A stretch of 64,000 bases of DNA from Gammaproteobacteria bacterium (GCA_009841615.1 VXLL01000030.1:27081-91080), one strand, 5' to 3'; shown: positions 37,330 to 46,463, counted from the stretch's first letter. Notes: generated from the sequence alone by a model not told the origin. Numbers and translations: made by a program.

Positions 37330-38254
37330 TTGAGCCCGCTATGACATTCTCGACTTTGGACATTGTGTCCAATAATCGCATGTTCATTCGTGTTGAAAAT
37401 TCATCAACATATCGCTCTAAATGCTTGTCGGACATTTGATGGTACACGCCATAGTGTCCACGCTTCAATAGTGCCCAAAAACTCTCAATAGAGTTTGTAT
37501 GAATATCGCCCTTAACATACTCTTTGACACTGTGTCTAACTGTGCCGTGCTTGTGCTCAGTTAGCCCTGTATAGCCTCTGTGATCGTCCGTGTAAACGGT
37601 ATCGCCTTCCTTCACTGTTTCGCCTACAAAACCGTGCAACTCTTTTCGCCCTGTATCTGCAATCGGCTTAGCTTTGACTTTACCACAATGTCGTCCCCTT
37701 GCACCGATCACGGGGGTTTTACCAACTGTGCCGCGACCAGCATGAAGTTTCTTACTTTCGTGCTTATTGTATTCCTTACCGCCTATGTAAGTTTCGTCTA
37801 TCTCTACTGGACCGGATAGGATACCGCCTTTTTGCTTCAATGCGGTTCTAATTCTGTGTGAGAGAAACCACGCTGATTTTGGAGTAAGTCCTAGTTCTCT
37901 AGCTAGCTCTCTACTTGGTATTCCTTTTCTGTGAGTAGTGAGCAAATACACTGCGTATAGGAACATTCGCAAAGGAATTTTCGCTTGTGCCATGACTGTG
38001 TTGGTACGAACGCTAAAATGCTTACGACAAGAGCGACACCGATAAGGCATGGGCTTAGCATTTTTGCAAACAGCGACATTATCACTTTCACAATGTGGAC
38101 AGATTGGAGTGCCAGACCATCGCAATTGCTCAATGTAATTTACCGCTGACTTTTCGTCGGGGATACGATTCAAAAACTCGAACATGCTAATATCTCGTAT
38201 CGGCTCGTATTTGCTTTTCTTACTGGGCATAACTGCTAACTCCAATAAACTCAT
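37277..38254 (-). CDS. IS1595-family (ISXO2-like) transposase
   Basis: A 325-residue DDE-type transposase. The N-terminal zinc ribbon has CPHC at residues 52-55 and CRSC at 73-76. A helix-turn-helix-like region (IPSRELARELGLTPKSAWFL) precedes the catalytic domain, with D153 in EIDETYIGGK, D223/D224 in YTDDHRGYTG and E257 in HTNSIESFWALLKRG. A start at the second Met (MPSKKSKYEP, 38,230), which has TTGGAG upstream, is also possible. The terminal repeats and 8-bp duplication agree with the family. It is first in the transcript, so transposase and passenger expression are linked. Confidence 0.95.
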   Translation of the reverse strand: MSLLELAVMPSKKSKYEPIRDISMFEFLNRIPDEKSAVNYIEQLRWSGTPICPHCESDNVAVCKNAKPMPYRCRSCRKHFSVRTNTVMAQAKIPLRMFLYAVYLLTTHRKGIPSRELARELGLTPKSAWFLSHRIRTALKQKGGILSGPVEIDETYIGGKEYNKHESKKLHAGRGTVGKTPVIGARGRHCGKVKAKPIADTGRKELHGFVGETVKEGDTVYTDDHRGYTGLTEHKHGTVRHSVKEYVKGDIHTNSIESFWALLKRGHYGVYHQMSDKHLERYVDEFSTRMNMRLLDTMSKVENVIAGSIDRTMPYKELISEPKAR

Positions 38255-38298
38255 TCATGGCTAATATTCTACCATAAAATGAGATTTATTGCAAGGAT

Positions 38299-38325
38299 TT
38301 TTGGCTAACTTTGTATATCATTCCC
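38299..38325 (-). repeat. Right terminal inverted repeat of the IS1595 element
   Basis: Exact reverse complement of 35,554-35,580 over 27 bp. It is followed at once by the second AAAACTTA (38,326-38,333). Confidence 0.95.
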
Positions 38326-38906
38326 AAAACTTACTAGTTGTACTGCTAACGTTTTTATCCTTCTGCGTCGTTGCAGACGAACGCGTGATTCTCGGATCTG
38401 TTGAACGGCAAACGGAAGAAGGCGAGTATTTTGGACTCACTCTTGAATCAATATCGAACGGAGTGGGCGTGCAATTTCTAAATTTTGTTGACTCGGGGTT
38501 TTACTTCGGAGCAGAATTCTCTCGCCTAACAGGGGATAGTGAAGCTTGCGTGAGGTCACAGTGTGTATCTTCAGATACAGACTTTAATCACACGATGTTC
38601 TCCGGAGAATTTGGTAGAAATTTTGGTGATTGGACTCCGTTCGTCGGCGCGTCTTACAATGAGACAGAATCCGACGGCGAAAGCGTCGATGGTTGGGGTC
38701 TTGATGTCGGCTCGTGGTTAAGCTTCGACAGTTTCAAGTTAAAAGGAACGATTACCAATGCAGACGACGAAATCTCGAGGGGGATTTCTGGCGGGTTTCT
38801 GTTTCAAATGGATAACAACTGGGCTCTTGGCGCTGAAATCGGTACTTTGTTGGATAGTGAATCAGACGTAATCAATTTTTCGCTTCAACTGGGTTGGGTC
38901 TTTTAA
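38326..38906 (+). pseudogene. 3' part of the interrupted ~200-aa barrel gene
   Basis: Codons from NLLVVLLTFLSFCVVADERV to FSLQLGWVF are intact and continue the 5' fragment at 35,542-35,553. The signal peptide, the loop with two cysteines (ACVRSQCVSS) and the C-terminal barrel strand are all present. A TTG at 38,289 inside the element end gives an in-frame start (QGFLANFVYHSQNLLVVLL), so a modified precursor could still be made if transcription enters from the element. Otherwise it is inactivated. Confidence 0.9.
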
Positions 38907-39131
38907 ACAGCGGCAACTTTGTAATCTCTCGTCGGAGTTCCAAAACCTCTGATACCCTCGTACCATTCGCTATCGTGTTAACCAACGACCCATCGTTGGT
39001 AGCGTCGGACCCAATTCACGAGCAAACATCGCCAGACATCTATCTGCCTTCAATAACTGAAGATTAGCTCTCGATACTCAAGGGCCAGTGCTTCCTGCGA
39101 GAAATCTAGTTCTCCTGTAAAAAACGTAGCG

Positions 39132-39160
39132 TTTCTTTCGTCCCCAAGTTGACGTACAAT
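39132..39160 (+). promoter_or_regulatory. Putative promoter of the barrel gene at 39,235
   Basis: TTTCTT, 17 bp, TACAAT, followed by about 75 bp of leader. The block is conserved with 35,439-35,467 upstream of the interrupted paralogue. Confidence 0.45.
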
Positions 39161-39234
39161 TCTGTAGACAGTAAGTCGTTTAATGTTCTTCGTTCCTTGG
39201 GACGCATGAACAAACATTTCAAGGAAGTCCAACC

Positions 39235-39837
39235 ATGAGAAAGTTACTCGTTGTACTGCTAACATTCCTATCCTTCTGCGTCGTTGCAGACGAAAGTGTG
39301 ATTCTTGGGTCTTTTGAGCGGCAAACTGAAGAATTCGAAATGGAGTATTTTGGATTCTCCTTTGAAACATCTTGGAATGGCTTCGGTGTGCAATTTTTAA
39401 ACTTTGTGGACTCGGGATATTACTTCGCAGGAAAATTCTCTCATCTGTCAGCTGATACGGATATTTGCGTGGGGTCTCAATGTGTTTCGCCAGACACAGA
39501 CACAATTCAAACCGTATTTTCTGGCGAGATCGGTTGGAACTATAGAAATTTGACTCCATTTTTCGGCCTGTCCTTCTTCAATGAAGAAAGCGAAGGCGAA
39601 ACCGTAGACTATTCGGGTTTTATTACCGGTGCTTGGTTAGACTTCGACACGTTCAAGCTACGAGGAGCGATAACTAGTATTGATCAGACTGAGTTTACAA
39701 ATGCCAGAATATGGTTTTCTGGTGGCCTTCTTTATCAAATGGATAACAATTGGGCTTTCGGTGCTGAAATCGGTATGGAGACAGACGGTGACGGCAACGG
39801 ATTCAGATTTTCGCTTTCTTTGGGTCGATCCTTATAA
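39235..39837 (+). CDS. Outer-membrane barrel protein, ~200-aa family
   Basis: The signal peptide MRKLLVVLLTFLSFCVVA is cleaved before DESVILGSFERQTEE. The family pattern follows: FGVQFLNFVDSGYYFAGKFSHL, a loop with paired cysteines (DICVGSQCVSPDTD), EIGWNYRNLTPFFG, the strand AWLDFDTFKLRGAI, then LLYQMDNNWAFGAEIGM and a C-terminal FSLSLGRSL, where L replaces the usual F. It probably folds as an eight-stranded outer-membrane barrel. AAGGAAGTCC lies before the ATG. Paralogues lie at 38,326, 61,484, 62,558 and 63,667, with fragments at 34,301 and 58,785. Surface role inferred; ligand unknown. Confidence 0.8.
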   Translation: MRKLLVVLLTFLSFCVVADESVILGSFERQTEEFEMEYFGFSFETSWNGFGVQFLNFVDSGYYFAGKFSHLSADTDICVGSQCVSPDTDTIQTVFSGEIGWNYRNLTPFFGLSFFNEESEGETVDYSGFITGAWLDFDTFKLRGAITSIDQTEFTNARIWFSGGLLYQMDNNWAFGAEIGMETDGDGNGFRFSLSLGRSL

Positions 39838-40906
39838 ACAGCGTCCGTCTCGAAATTTCATGCTAGAGGACTTCTGCGACTATACATAGATCTGATCTTC
39901 CGCAATTGCCTTATTGTGTTGGGAAGCGCATTCAGGAATTTAGTATAGAACCACTTCTACTACCTCTTCTCTATTCATATGCTACCAGAGACCAATCATC
40001 CAGTGCTGAAATTTTTCGGTGTGGATCTTATCGACCTAACAAGTAATACGCTCCTTGGCTAGCATCTGCTCGAGTACGATTCACTAATCCTCGCACCCCA
40101 TTTAATTACCTAAAGAGTTCAGTTCTATGGAACGACAATCTCTGACGCTCGCGATCTTTAGGAGTTTGGTTAAACCGGGACGAAATCGCTACCGACGACG
40201 CTAGCTTGACGCCGAATGGTTTCGAATTTCGCTCGCGACGCACATTCTCGACCGCCGCGATTGATCGTGCCATGGTTTCGATAGCAACATTCAACTAAAC
40301 GAAAACCAATCGTGCGATTAGCAGTTCGTGAGCGTGAGGAACGGCGCAAATTGCCCCCACTGATTTGGCTGTGGGGCTATTAGCGTTGTTCTTTCCGGCC
40401 ATAATCGTAGTACCGGAAGAAGGTTTCCAGAGGGGTGTTGCAATTTCTTCCGTTGGTACCTTTGGGAATGTTTCAATGCGTACTGATCACGTCGATCCGA
40501 TCGCTTAAGTGTCTTGAAAGAGGTGACGGGATCGAACGCATTTAACATTTTCGTTGGCGCATCGTTGAGCGCACGTTTGTAGTTTCGATTTGCGATTTGG
40601 TAATTCGTAATGCGTATTTCCATCAACAGCGTTGACAAACAGTCCCACAAACCCAAAGAACAGCGACGAACGTACTGTGTCTAAAGTTAGTATTTATTCG
40701 GAGCGCTTACATTCATACCTGTGAACAATAAGACTGTCGAACTCCCACCAGGAGACCTACTAATACTTTGTTCAGAGGCGCGGCTCTTGTTTTCTTTGTT
40801 CCAACATGCATCATTAGCTAATTTGTAGGCAAATATGAACATCCACAAATTTCCGTTGCTGAAGAACGCTTTGATTTTCTTTGCATCAGATTCGGTGGAG
40901 GCGTTA
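39838..40906. other. Intergenic, no supported gene
   Basis: About 1.07 kb. Minus frames of 62 and 112 codons (40,106-40,294 and 40,318-40,656) lack ribosome binding sites and have Arg/Gln-rich, non-protein-like composition. No repeats or hairpins stood out. Confidence 0.4.
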
Positions 40907-41719
40907 ATGAGACTATTCACAACCATAATCACTATCGTACTAGTCGTTATCAACATCCCGATAGAAGCGACAGAATTGCTACCCAAGGACGGATACTCCA
41001 AATCGGAATGTAAAGGTTTCCACACACACAAGCTACTTGAGCCGTACAGCGTGAAAATTGATACCTTTAAAGCTTCAACGCAGTGGGTGGATCCCCAATT
41101 CAAAAATAATCGGAATGAACAGAATACCGGGATTGAAGCGGAATCTCAGAACGAACAGGATGACCAGAACATCTATGAAAGGGATGAACAGAGAAAAAAA
41201 GAAGGACCACAGGAACTGCAACCGCCCCCGAGTAAAGAACAGATTACTTGGGAACAAAAGGAATTACTGGTGGTATACGAAGGTACGATCACTTTTGAAG
41301 ACAGGGTTGAAGAAATAAGGGCAACCAGAGAAATGACCCGATCTACCCAAACGCCCTATGCTTCAATAGGGTTCACAGTTCCAATTTACCAAAAACTATC
41401 TCATAATCCATTCAAGTTTCTTAAACGATACCAAGAAATAGAACTCGCTAATACGATTGAAAAGATCGAATTGGTCGTAAACAAAAGGGGTGTTCTCTAT
41501 ACGCGCCCAGCTGCCTTTGGTAAATATGGAGACCAAAGAGTACGTGTACAGCCAGTTTCCCTTTGTATTACGTTTGATCTTACGAAATTAGAACAGCGAA
41601 AGACTTCGTCGACAAAGGAGTCATTTGCATTCCAACAATTTGACGGTTTTAGAGTTTCGAAGGAAGGAAATACCGAGAGCGCTAGTACAAGCGAGAACGA
41701 AGCCGCAGATGCCCGCTAG
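40907..41719 (+). CDS. Exported hypothetical protein, 270 aa
   Basis: I start it at ATG 40,907, which has GGAGGCG just upstream and gives the signal peptide MRLFTTIITIVLVVINIPIEA; the longer frame begins at 40,835. A highly charged Asn/Gln/Glu-rich linker (about residues 75-125, NNRNEQNTG ... EQRKKEGPQELQPPPS) leads to a domain of about 120 residues with mixed strands (LLVVYEGTITFEDRVEEIRA, ELVVNKRGVLYTRPAAFG). A polar Ser/Glu tail ends the protein. No catalytic motif was recognised. Likely periplasmic; monocistronic. Confidence 0.6.
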   Translation: MRLFTTIITIVLVVINIPIEATELLPKDGYSKSECKGFHTHKLLEPYSVKIDTFKASTQWVDPQFKNNRNEQNTGIEAESQNEQDDQNIYERDEQRKKEGPQELQPPPSKEQITWEQKELLVVYEGTITFEDRVEEIRATREMTRSTQTPYASIGFTVPIYQKLSHNPFKFLKRYQEIELANTIEKIELVVNKRGVLYTRPAAFGKYGDQRVRVQPVSLCITFDLTKLEQRKTSSTKESFAFQQFDGFRVSKEGNTESASTSENEAADAR

Positions 41720-42450
41720 TTTGCCGAGCATTTCTGGATCGACTGATCAATGACTCCGCTTGAAGTGCGTTCTAGCTTAATCGAATGAGTAGCCTATCGG
41801 GATTGAAGTCTCCAAGTACTTGCGAATCAGCTAGAGAAGTTCATCGACTACCTTAGAAATTTAAGCACCCGATCCAAATTTTTTGATTTACTGATACCAA
41901 CACTTACTGCTTGATTGTTTGTGCGATGTAATAAATCGTTGTTACGGCACTGACACACTGAGAAGAGTCCCGTGGGTTGAATTTGGAGTAGATCACCCAC
42001 TTTGAGGAGTTTGAAGTTGCCTCAGTTTGGTTAGTAGTTCATTCTGGAATTTCATGTCGAACCACGATAGGAATGATGAATAACTTTGTCGGGAACCGAG
42101 ATCGGGCCACCATCTGCGATGCGGGAGTAAGTAACTCGGCGTCTTGAGCTGCTCTCAGCCAATTTCGATCCTTTTGCGCAACTAAACCAAACTCTTTTGT
42201 GACAGACGTTATCGAACGACTCCATTGCACGAATTCGGCGATCTGTTCTCAATACTCCAATGAATGGTGCTTTCTGGCTATGGGTGGACTATTCACAAAA
42301 TTCGAATGGTCGATATCTGTCGAGCCGAAGTATCGTCAGTCTCCTAACTGAACGCAACCCGATTAGTTCGAAGGCTTCATAAAATCGTACTAGACGTTCC
42401 TGATTCGACGGGGACCAAATATTTGAAAATCAAACTATCGGAGGTAGCCT
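41720..42450. other. Intergenic with one dispersed repeat
   Basis: No gene was seen. A sequence at 42,013-42,052 (GAAGTTGCCTCAGTTTGGTT) recurs near 46,166 and, diverged, near 52,389 and 34,585. Confidence 0.4.
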
Positions 42451-43086
42451 ATGAAGTTTGTTGTTCTCGCCACTCTATCTCTTGTTCTGTCAGTATCAGG
42501 CTTCGGTGAAACTGCGGAGAAGGAGAAGACAAAAGGCTTTAAATTCCCCCCAACTTACTCTTTAATTGGCTTGTCCTGGTACGGTGAAGACACCAAGGCT
42601 CAGGTTGGCAGCGGTATCGGATTTCGGCTTCGCGGCTTTGGAATGCAATTCAATGACAAATTTGGTGTCGAGGGTTTTTTGGACATCGCTGCAAAACTGG
42701 AAACTTCGACTTTAAGCGATGTGAGCGACGTTGAAATATCGGGAGAGATCGTTGACTTGAAGACCAAACGCAACAATTACGCATCAATCGTCGGTACCTA
42801 CACCCATCAGCTTAGTGAGCGGTGGTCTCTAATCGGCAAGGCCGGATACAGTCGTTATTCGAAGAAGTTTCACGTATTTTTCGAGGGTGACCAGGTTTTC
42901 CCGAGACGATTAGTGAAAGAAAGCGACTTCGACTCCGTTGTTTCCTTTGGTTTACTAAGGAAAATCGGAAGTGATAAAGAACAGAAACAGGAGAAGTACT
43001 ACACACGTGCTCTCGAATTGTCCCTGACCAAGTTTTTTGGCGAGGCTGGCGCGATGTCGATTAACGTTCGATTACGCGGTATTTAG
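42451..43086 (+). CDS. Outer-membrane beta-barrel protein, 211 aa
   Basis: CGGAGGTAGCCT lies directly before the ATG. The signal peptide MKFVVLATLSLVLSVSGFG is cleaved before ETAEKEK. The barrel then runs YSLIGLSWYGED, GIGFRLRGFGMQFNDKFGVEG, NNYASIVGTYTHQLSERWSLIGKAGYSRY and ALELSLTKFFG, ending in INVRLRGI. This is the OmpA-transmembrane/OmpW-like layout of eight strands. Lys/Glu-rich loops (SDKEQKQEKYY) probably face outside. It is unrelated in detail to the ~200-aa family. Monocistronic. Confidence 0.75.
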   Translation: MKFVVLATLSLVLSVSGFGETAEKEKTKGFKFPPTYSLIGLSWYGEDTKAQVGSGIGFRLRGFGMQFNDKFGVEGFLDIAAKLETSTLSDVSDVEISGEIVDLKTKRNNYASIVGTYTHQLSERWSLIGKAGYSRYSKKFHVFFEGDQVFPRRLVKESDFDSVVSFGLLRKIGSDKEQKQEKYYTRALELSLTKFFGEAGAMSINVRLRGI

Positions 43087-43348
43087 AAGTCCTTTTGCAA
43101 AGTAACTCATATCGATGTACTGATGGTCGTACCTTCGTGAATTTCAATATGTGATTATCTGTGTTCGGTATTTCGCGACTGAATCACCTAGAAGCGGAGA
43201 TTTTGCGTCGATATCTGCGAACGGACTTCGATTTATTCGTCTCTCAACGGGCGGCAATGATTCGGAGATTAGAACACACTAGATCCGTGAAGACTCGGGT
43301 AACAAGGTACCAAAATTACCATTCTTTGGTTTGGAGAATAGAAGGTCG

Positions 43349-43642
43349 CTAATCAAAGACGAGCTTATACAACGCGTAGAGACCCAACGCCCAACCCGCG
43401 AATAATAGTCCGAAAAAATTAGACATAGACATGTTCGTTACGCTTTGTGCTTGTGCCCACTCTAGCGTTTCAGCACGAACGTCTGCATTAGCTTCCGATG
43501 GCTCTATATCTTGATTACCTGATTCTGAAACGGTTGTATCGATTAACGTTGATTCTGATCCCCGAACAGCCGGGTCATGCATCGATGCACAACCCGATGC
43601 TATCAATGCTACGATCAACATTAACGAGATTGATACTCTCAC
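43349..43642 (-). CDS. Small lipoprotein with C-terminal membrane helix (type A)
   Basis: A 97-residue precursor starting with GTG: a signal peptide with lipobox LIAS-GC, then CASMHDPAVRGSESTLIDTT, a polar linker and a C-terminal hydrophobic helix (FFGLLFAGWALGLYALYKLV). It is a type A member with 44,031 and 45,042, sharing the CASMH start after the lipobox and the IDTTV motif. GAGTGAGGAAC lies upstream. It is last in the five-gene array in reading direction and the most diverged type A copy. Function unknown; a role in membrane tethering or lysis is possible. Confidence 0.75.
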   Translation of the reverse strand: MRVSISLMLIVALIASGCASMHDPAVRGSESTLIDTTVSESGNQDIEPSEANADVRAETLEWAQAQSVTNMSMSNFFGLLFAGWALGLYALYKLVFD

Positions 43643-44030
43643 GCTAGTTGTTCCTCACTCGATAAACGAATCACTGGAAGTTTCATTTTAGCTAGTCTAG
43701 ATGTAACTGATTTTAGTAAGCATTTTGCCGATTCGACATTGGTTGGTCGACACGGAGTTGTGGTGTCCAAGCGGACTTGCAGAATAGTTTTTCCGTTCAT
43801 CGTGAATGTTGGCGGTATCGAGCTCAATGACCTCGCTGTGAATTGTCAGCTAGCGACTGTCAAGATGTGAAAAGTTTAGGTGGAGGTTGTAGAGATTATG
43901 CTGTGTTACAAGGTCTTAGAAAGAGGCACACAACATGGAATGAGGTGCCATGAAAACGCACTTGGTCCGTCAAGACTCAAGCATTGAGGTGGCAAGTTAA
44001 ACTGTTTGGGTTCAGAGCTTACGAGTGTCG
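43643..44030. other. Array spacer, no supported gene
   Basis: It contains the leader of the lipoprotein at 43,349, with an ATTTTAG segment conserved upstream of other array members. No gene was seen. Confidence 0.4.
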
Positions 44031-44324
44031 TTAGTTAGAGAGTATGGCCCACAACACCCACAGACCCATAACCGTCAGTCCAACTATGATTCCTGATTGC
44101 ATTGACTTAGGCAAAAAAGACGTGTTTGGTGCTCCTGCCCACGGTTGCGTACTAGCACCTAACGTTGCCTCAGCTTCCGATGAGTCCACGCTTTCAACAA
44201 CTGTTTCGGTAACGGTTGTGTCGATTGATGTTGTCTCGGGACCCCGCGCAACAGGGTCATGCATCGATGCACAGCCCGACGCTATCAACGATACCGCTAG
44301 TACTAACAAGATTGGTACTCTCAC
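44031..44324 (-). CDS. Small lipoprotein with C-terminal membrane helix (type A)
   Basis: A 97-residue precursor starting with GTG after CTGGAGATTTTCGA. The signal is MRVPILLVLAVSLIASGCAS with the lipidated Cys at residue 18. The linker carries ETTSIDTTVTETV and a Trp-containing segment (TQPWAGAPNTSFLP), followed by a C-terminal helix (GIIVGLTVMGLWVLWAIL). It is closest to the type A copy at 45,042. Together with the type B gene at 44,556 it forms a unit that is repeated at 45,042-45,876. Confidence 0.75.
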   Translation of the reverse strand: MRVPILLVLAVSLIASGCASMHDPVARGPETTSIDTTVTETVVESVDSSEAEATLGASTQPWAGAPNTSFLPKSMQSGIIVGLTVMGLWVLWAILSN

Positions 44325-44555
44325 TCGAAAATCTCCAGTTTAAAAAAACGAATCAAATTTGTGCTCTGACAAGTTTGAAGTGATGCTATTTTATCGTACA
44401 CTTGAAGATTAATCGTTTGCAGTCCGCTCTCGTATAACGATCGAACAAACATAGCAAATCACACGCACGATCCTCTTAATCTTCACAGTGGCACAATGCG
44501 TTGCATTACATAGCCGAGAAACTAGTGCCACGGAATATAGATCGCTCAAGCCTTA

Positions 44556-44837
44556 CTAGTAACCCAGAATAAAGAGAATAAAGATGACTCCAAAAACCGC
44601 GGCTACTCCTATCCCAACACCGCCTAAAAAGAGAAGTGGATTCATTGGATTGTCTTCCTCTTCTTTTGTTGGTTGTGAAGGTTCCTTGGTTTCTGGTGTT
44701 TCAGGAGCCGGTTCAGTAGATTCCGGAGTTGTTATTTCGCTTCCGGCGGTTTGGGTTTCTGGAACGGAATTATTTACGCTCGCGCAGCCCGAAATCAGGA
44801 ACGCCAGGATAAGCGCTGACGCAGATAGTTCTTTCAT
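44556..44837 (-). CDS. Small lipoprotein with C-terminal membrane helix (type B)
   Basis: A 93-residue precursor: MKELSASALILAFLISGCAS with lipobox LISG-C, a Pro/Glu/Thr-rich linker (TPESTEPAPETPETKEPSQP) with a short acidic run, then a long glycine-rich hydrophobic helix (LLFLGGVGIGVAAVFGVIFI) at the C-terminus. The ATG follows GTGAGGAGCAATAA. It is nearly identical at the signal to 45,580 and similar to 30,177. The linker composition is typical of periplasm-spanning spacers, though it is short. Confidence 0.75.
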   Translation of the reverse strand: MKELSASALILAFLISGCASVNNSVPETQTAGSEITTPESTEPAPETPETKEPSQPTKEEEDNPMNPLLFLGGVGIGVAAVFGVIFILFILGY

Positions 44838-45041
44838 TCTTATTGCTCCTCACTCGACAAAAAGTTACACGCGGTCCTCAGTCTAACCAGACTGAAGTAA
44901 CCTGATTTTATCAAAGATCTTGGGGAGTCGATACTGGTTGAATCGCTATCAAGTTTTTCTGATCAAACGCACTTGAGCCGTGAATACTCAAGCATCACGG
45001 CACTAAATCGAAATGTTTGGGTTCGAAACTCAGAGTTGTAG

Positions 45042-45350
45042 CTAATCAAAGATTAAGGCCCACAATAACGAGAGACCCACCAACGACAATCCAACTATGA
45101 ATCCCAATTTATATGCCTTTGAAGTTGGTGGCACAGGCAAGAATGACGAAGATGGTGTCCCTGTCCACTCAAGAGTTTCAGGACGGTATGTAGCCTCCGC
45201 TTCCGATAAACCCGCAGTATCCATAGCGGTTTCTGAAACGGTTGTGTCGATTGGTGTTGTCTCCGATTCCTGGACAACAGGGATATGCATTGATGCACAG
45301 CCCGACGCGATCAACGCTGCCGTCAGTACTAACAAGATAGGTACTCTCAC
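45042..45350 (-). CDS. Small lipoprotein with C-terminal membrane helix (type A)
   Basis: A 102-residue precursor with GTG start after CAGGAGATATTAGC. The signal is MRVPILLVLTAALIASGCAS. The linker has ETTPIDTTVSETAMDTAG and LEWTGTPSSSFLPV, and the C-terminal helix is GFIVGLSLVGLSLLWALIF. It is the duplicate of 44,031-44,324 and slightly longer in the linker. The repeated use of GTG in type A and ATG/TTG in type B suggests the two types descend from separate ancestors joined before duplication. Confidence 0.75.
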   Translation of the reverse strand: MRVPILLVLTAALIASGCASMHIPVVQESETTPIDTTVSETAMDTAGLSEAEATYRPETLEWTGTPSSSFLPVPPTSKAYKLGFIVGLSLVGLSLLWALIFD

Positions 45351-45579
45351 GCTAATATCTCCTGTTCAATTAAACGAATCAAATTGTGCGATGACAATTT
45401 TGTACTAATACTATTTTATGGAACATTTTGAAGAGTTGTCGCTAGTGGTTCAGCACTCATATAGCGTTCGAACAAACACCGCGACTCATTTGCTCGACTG
45501 CAGCTAACATCACAGTGTCACCTAGTGTTGCATTACATGGCCCGGATGCGGTCACAACGGGACATCAATCGCTCAATCC

Positions 45580-45876
45580 CTATAAGCCACTCAGAACAGA
45601 ACCAAGGAACAGCCATCCAATAGCCCCTATCCCAACCCCGTGCAAAAAGCCCCACACAAAGAACAGTGGATCGAGTGGATTGAGTGAACTTACTATCTTT
45701 TGGTTTGTTGGTGGTGAAAGTTGTTTGGTCTCTGCTGTTAAGGCAAGAGATTCAGTAGATTCAGGAATGGTTGTTTCACTTCCGACGGTTTTGGTTTCCG
45801 GTACGAAAACATTTACGCTCGCGCAGCCCGAAATCAGGAACGCCAGTATAAGCACTGATACAGATAGCTTTTTCAA
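45580..45876 (-). CDS. Small lipoprotein with C-terminal membrane helix (type B)
   Basis: A 98-residue precursor with TTG start (TTGAAAAAGC) after GTGAGGAGCAATAAGA. The signal is MKKLSVSVLILAFLISGCAS. The linker VNVFVPETKTVGSETTIPES parallels the type B copy at 44,556, and the C-terminus is a hydrophobic stretch (FFVWGFLHGVGIGAIGWLFL). It is the first gene of the array in reading direction. The TTG start suggests lower expression than its ATG twin. Confidence 0.75.
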   Translation of the reverse strand: MKKLSVSVLILAFLISGCASVNVFVPETKTVGSETTIPESTESLALTAETKQLSPPTNQKIVSSLNPLDPLFFVWGFLHGVGIGAIGWLFLGSVLSGL

Positions 45877-46463
45877 TCTTATTGCTCCTCACTTTATAAA
45901 AGGTCACAGGCAATCTCCAGTCTAACGCGACTGAAGTAACCTCATTTTAGCCAAAATTTTTATGCGGCGATATAGGTTTAGTCGATATCGAAAAATGCTG
46001 ACCAAACCCACCTGAAGAATAGACTTTCCCAATCAACGTGCGCGTTGTCGGTGCCGAGTTTAATAGTCGACCTATGAAGCCTATCTCAATTTTCGATAGT
46101 GATGTTGTTGATTGTGAAAAACACCCACACCAACAAGGCTATTCACGTTTGCACTACGAAGTCGTGAAGTTGCCTCAGTTTGATAGACAGTTAATTTTGG
46201 GACTTGCAACAGCAACAGATTGGACACGTGCGTGAATCCGACAAAAATTCCTAATCAATGGTTAGACAAACTGGGTGAGAACTTCGGAGGATGAAGGTAT
46301 CTCAGTTTGAAGGACTACGTATACTGGTACTATGTCGCTACGACGACTCACAATACAGAAAAACATAGCAATCTCGTACGATAAAGTGCACTTCTCGAAA
46401 TCGCGAAGGAACAAATTTTCCACAAGCTGTGATAGTGTGAGACAAACTGGAGACGACTATCCC
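45877..46463. other. Intergenic with dispersed repeat
   Basis: It holds the leader of the type B gene and, at 46,166-46,203, a dispersed repeat copy (GAAGTTGCCTCAGTTTGATA and onward). A second partial copy (GAAGGTATCTCAGTTTGAAG) lies near 46,293. No gene was seen before the TlpA gene start. Confidence 0.4.

Larger units (their letters stand above)
35554..38325. mobile_element. IS1595-family (ISXO2-like) element carrying a restriction-modification system
   Basis: A 2772-bp element bounded by perfect 27-bp terminal inverted repeats (GGGAATGATATACAAAGTTA plus seven more bases) and flanked by the 8-bp direct repeat AAAACTTA. It encodes, all on the minus strand and overlapping or nearly so, transposase (38,254 to 37,277), adenine methyltransferase (37,329 to 36,457) and HaeIII-family endonuclease (36,452 to 35,571). 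The endonuclease stop lies inside the left repeat. Both ends and the duplication are intact, which indicates a recent insertion and a potentially active element. It interrupts the signal-peptide codons of a barrel gene. Confidence 0.95.
44031..45970. repeat. Tandem duplication of a type A/type B lipoprotein gene pair
   Basis: Two units of about 1 kb, roughly 44,031-45,041 and 45,042-45,970, each hold a type A gene, a conserved spacer (shared GTTGCATTACAT and TCGAACAAACA) and a type B gene with a conserved leader (ACTGAAGTAACCT). Both strands and gene order are preserved. Confidence 0.75.

Noticed and set aside
40318..40656. 112-codon minus-strand frame in the gap before 40,907
   Set aside because: No ribosome binding site and composition unlike the window's real genes.
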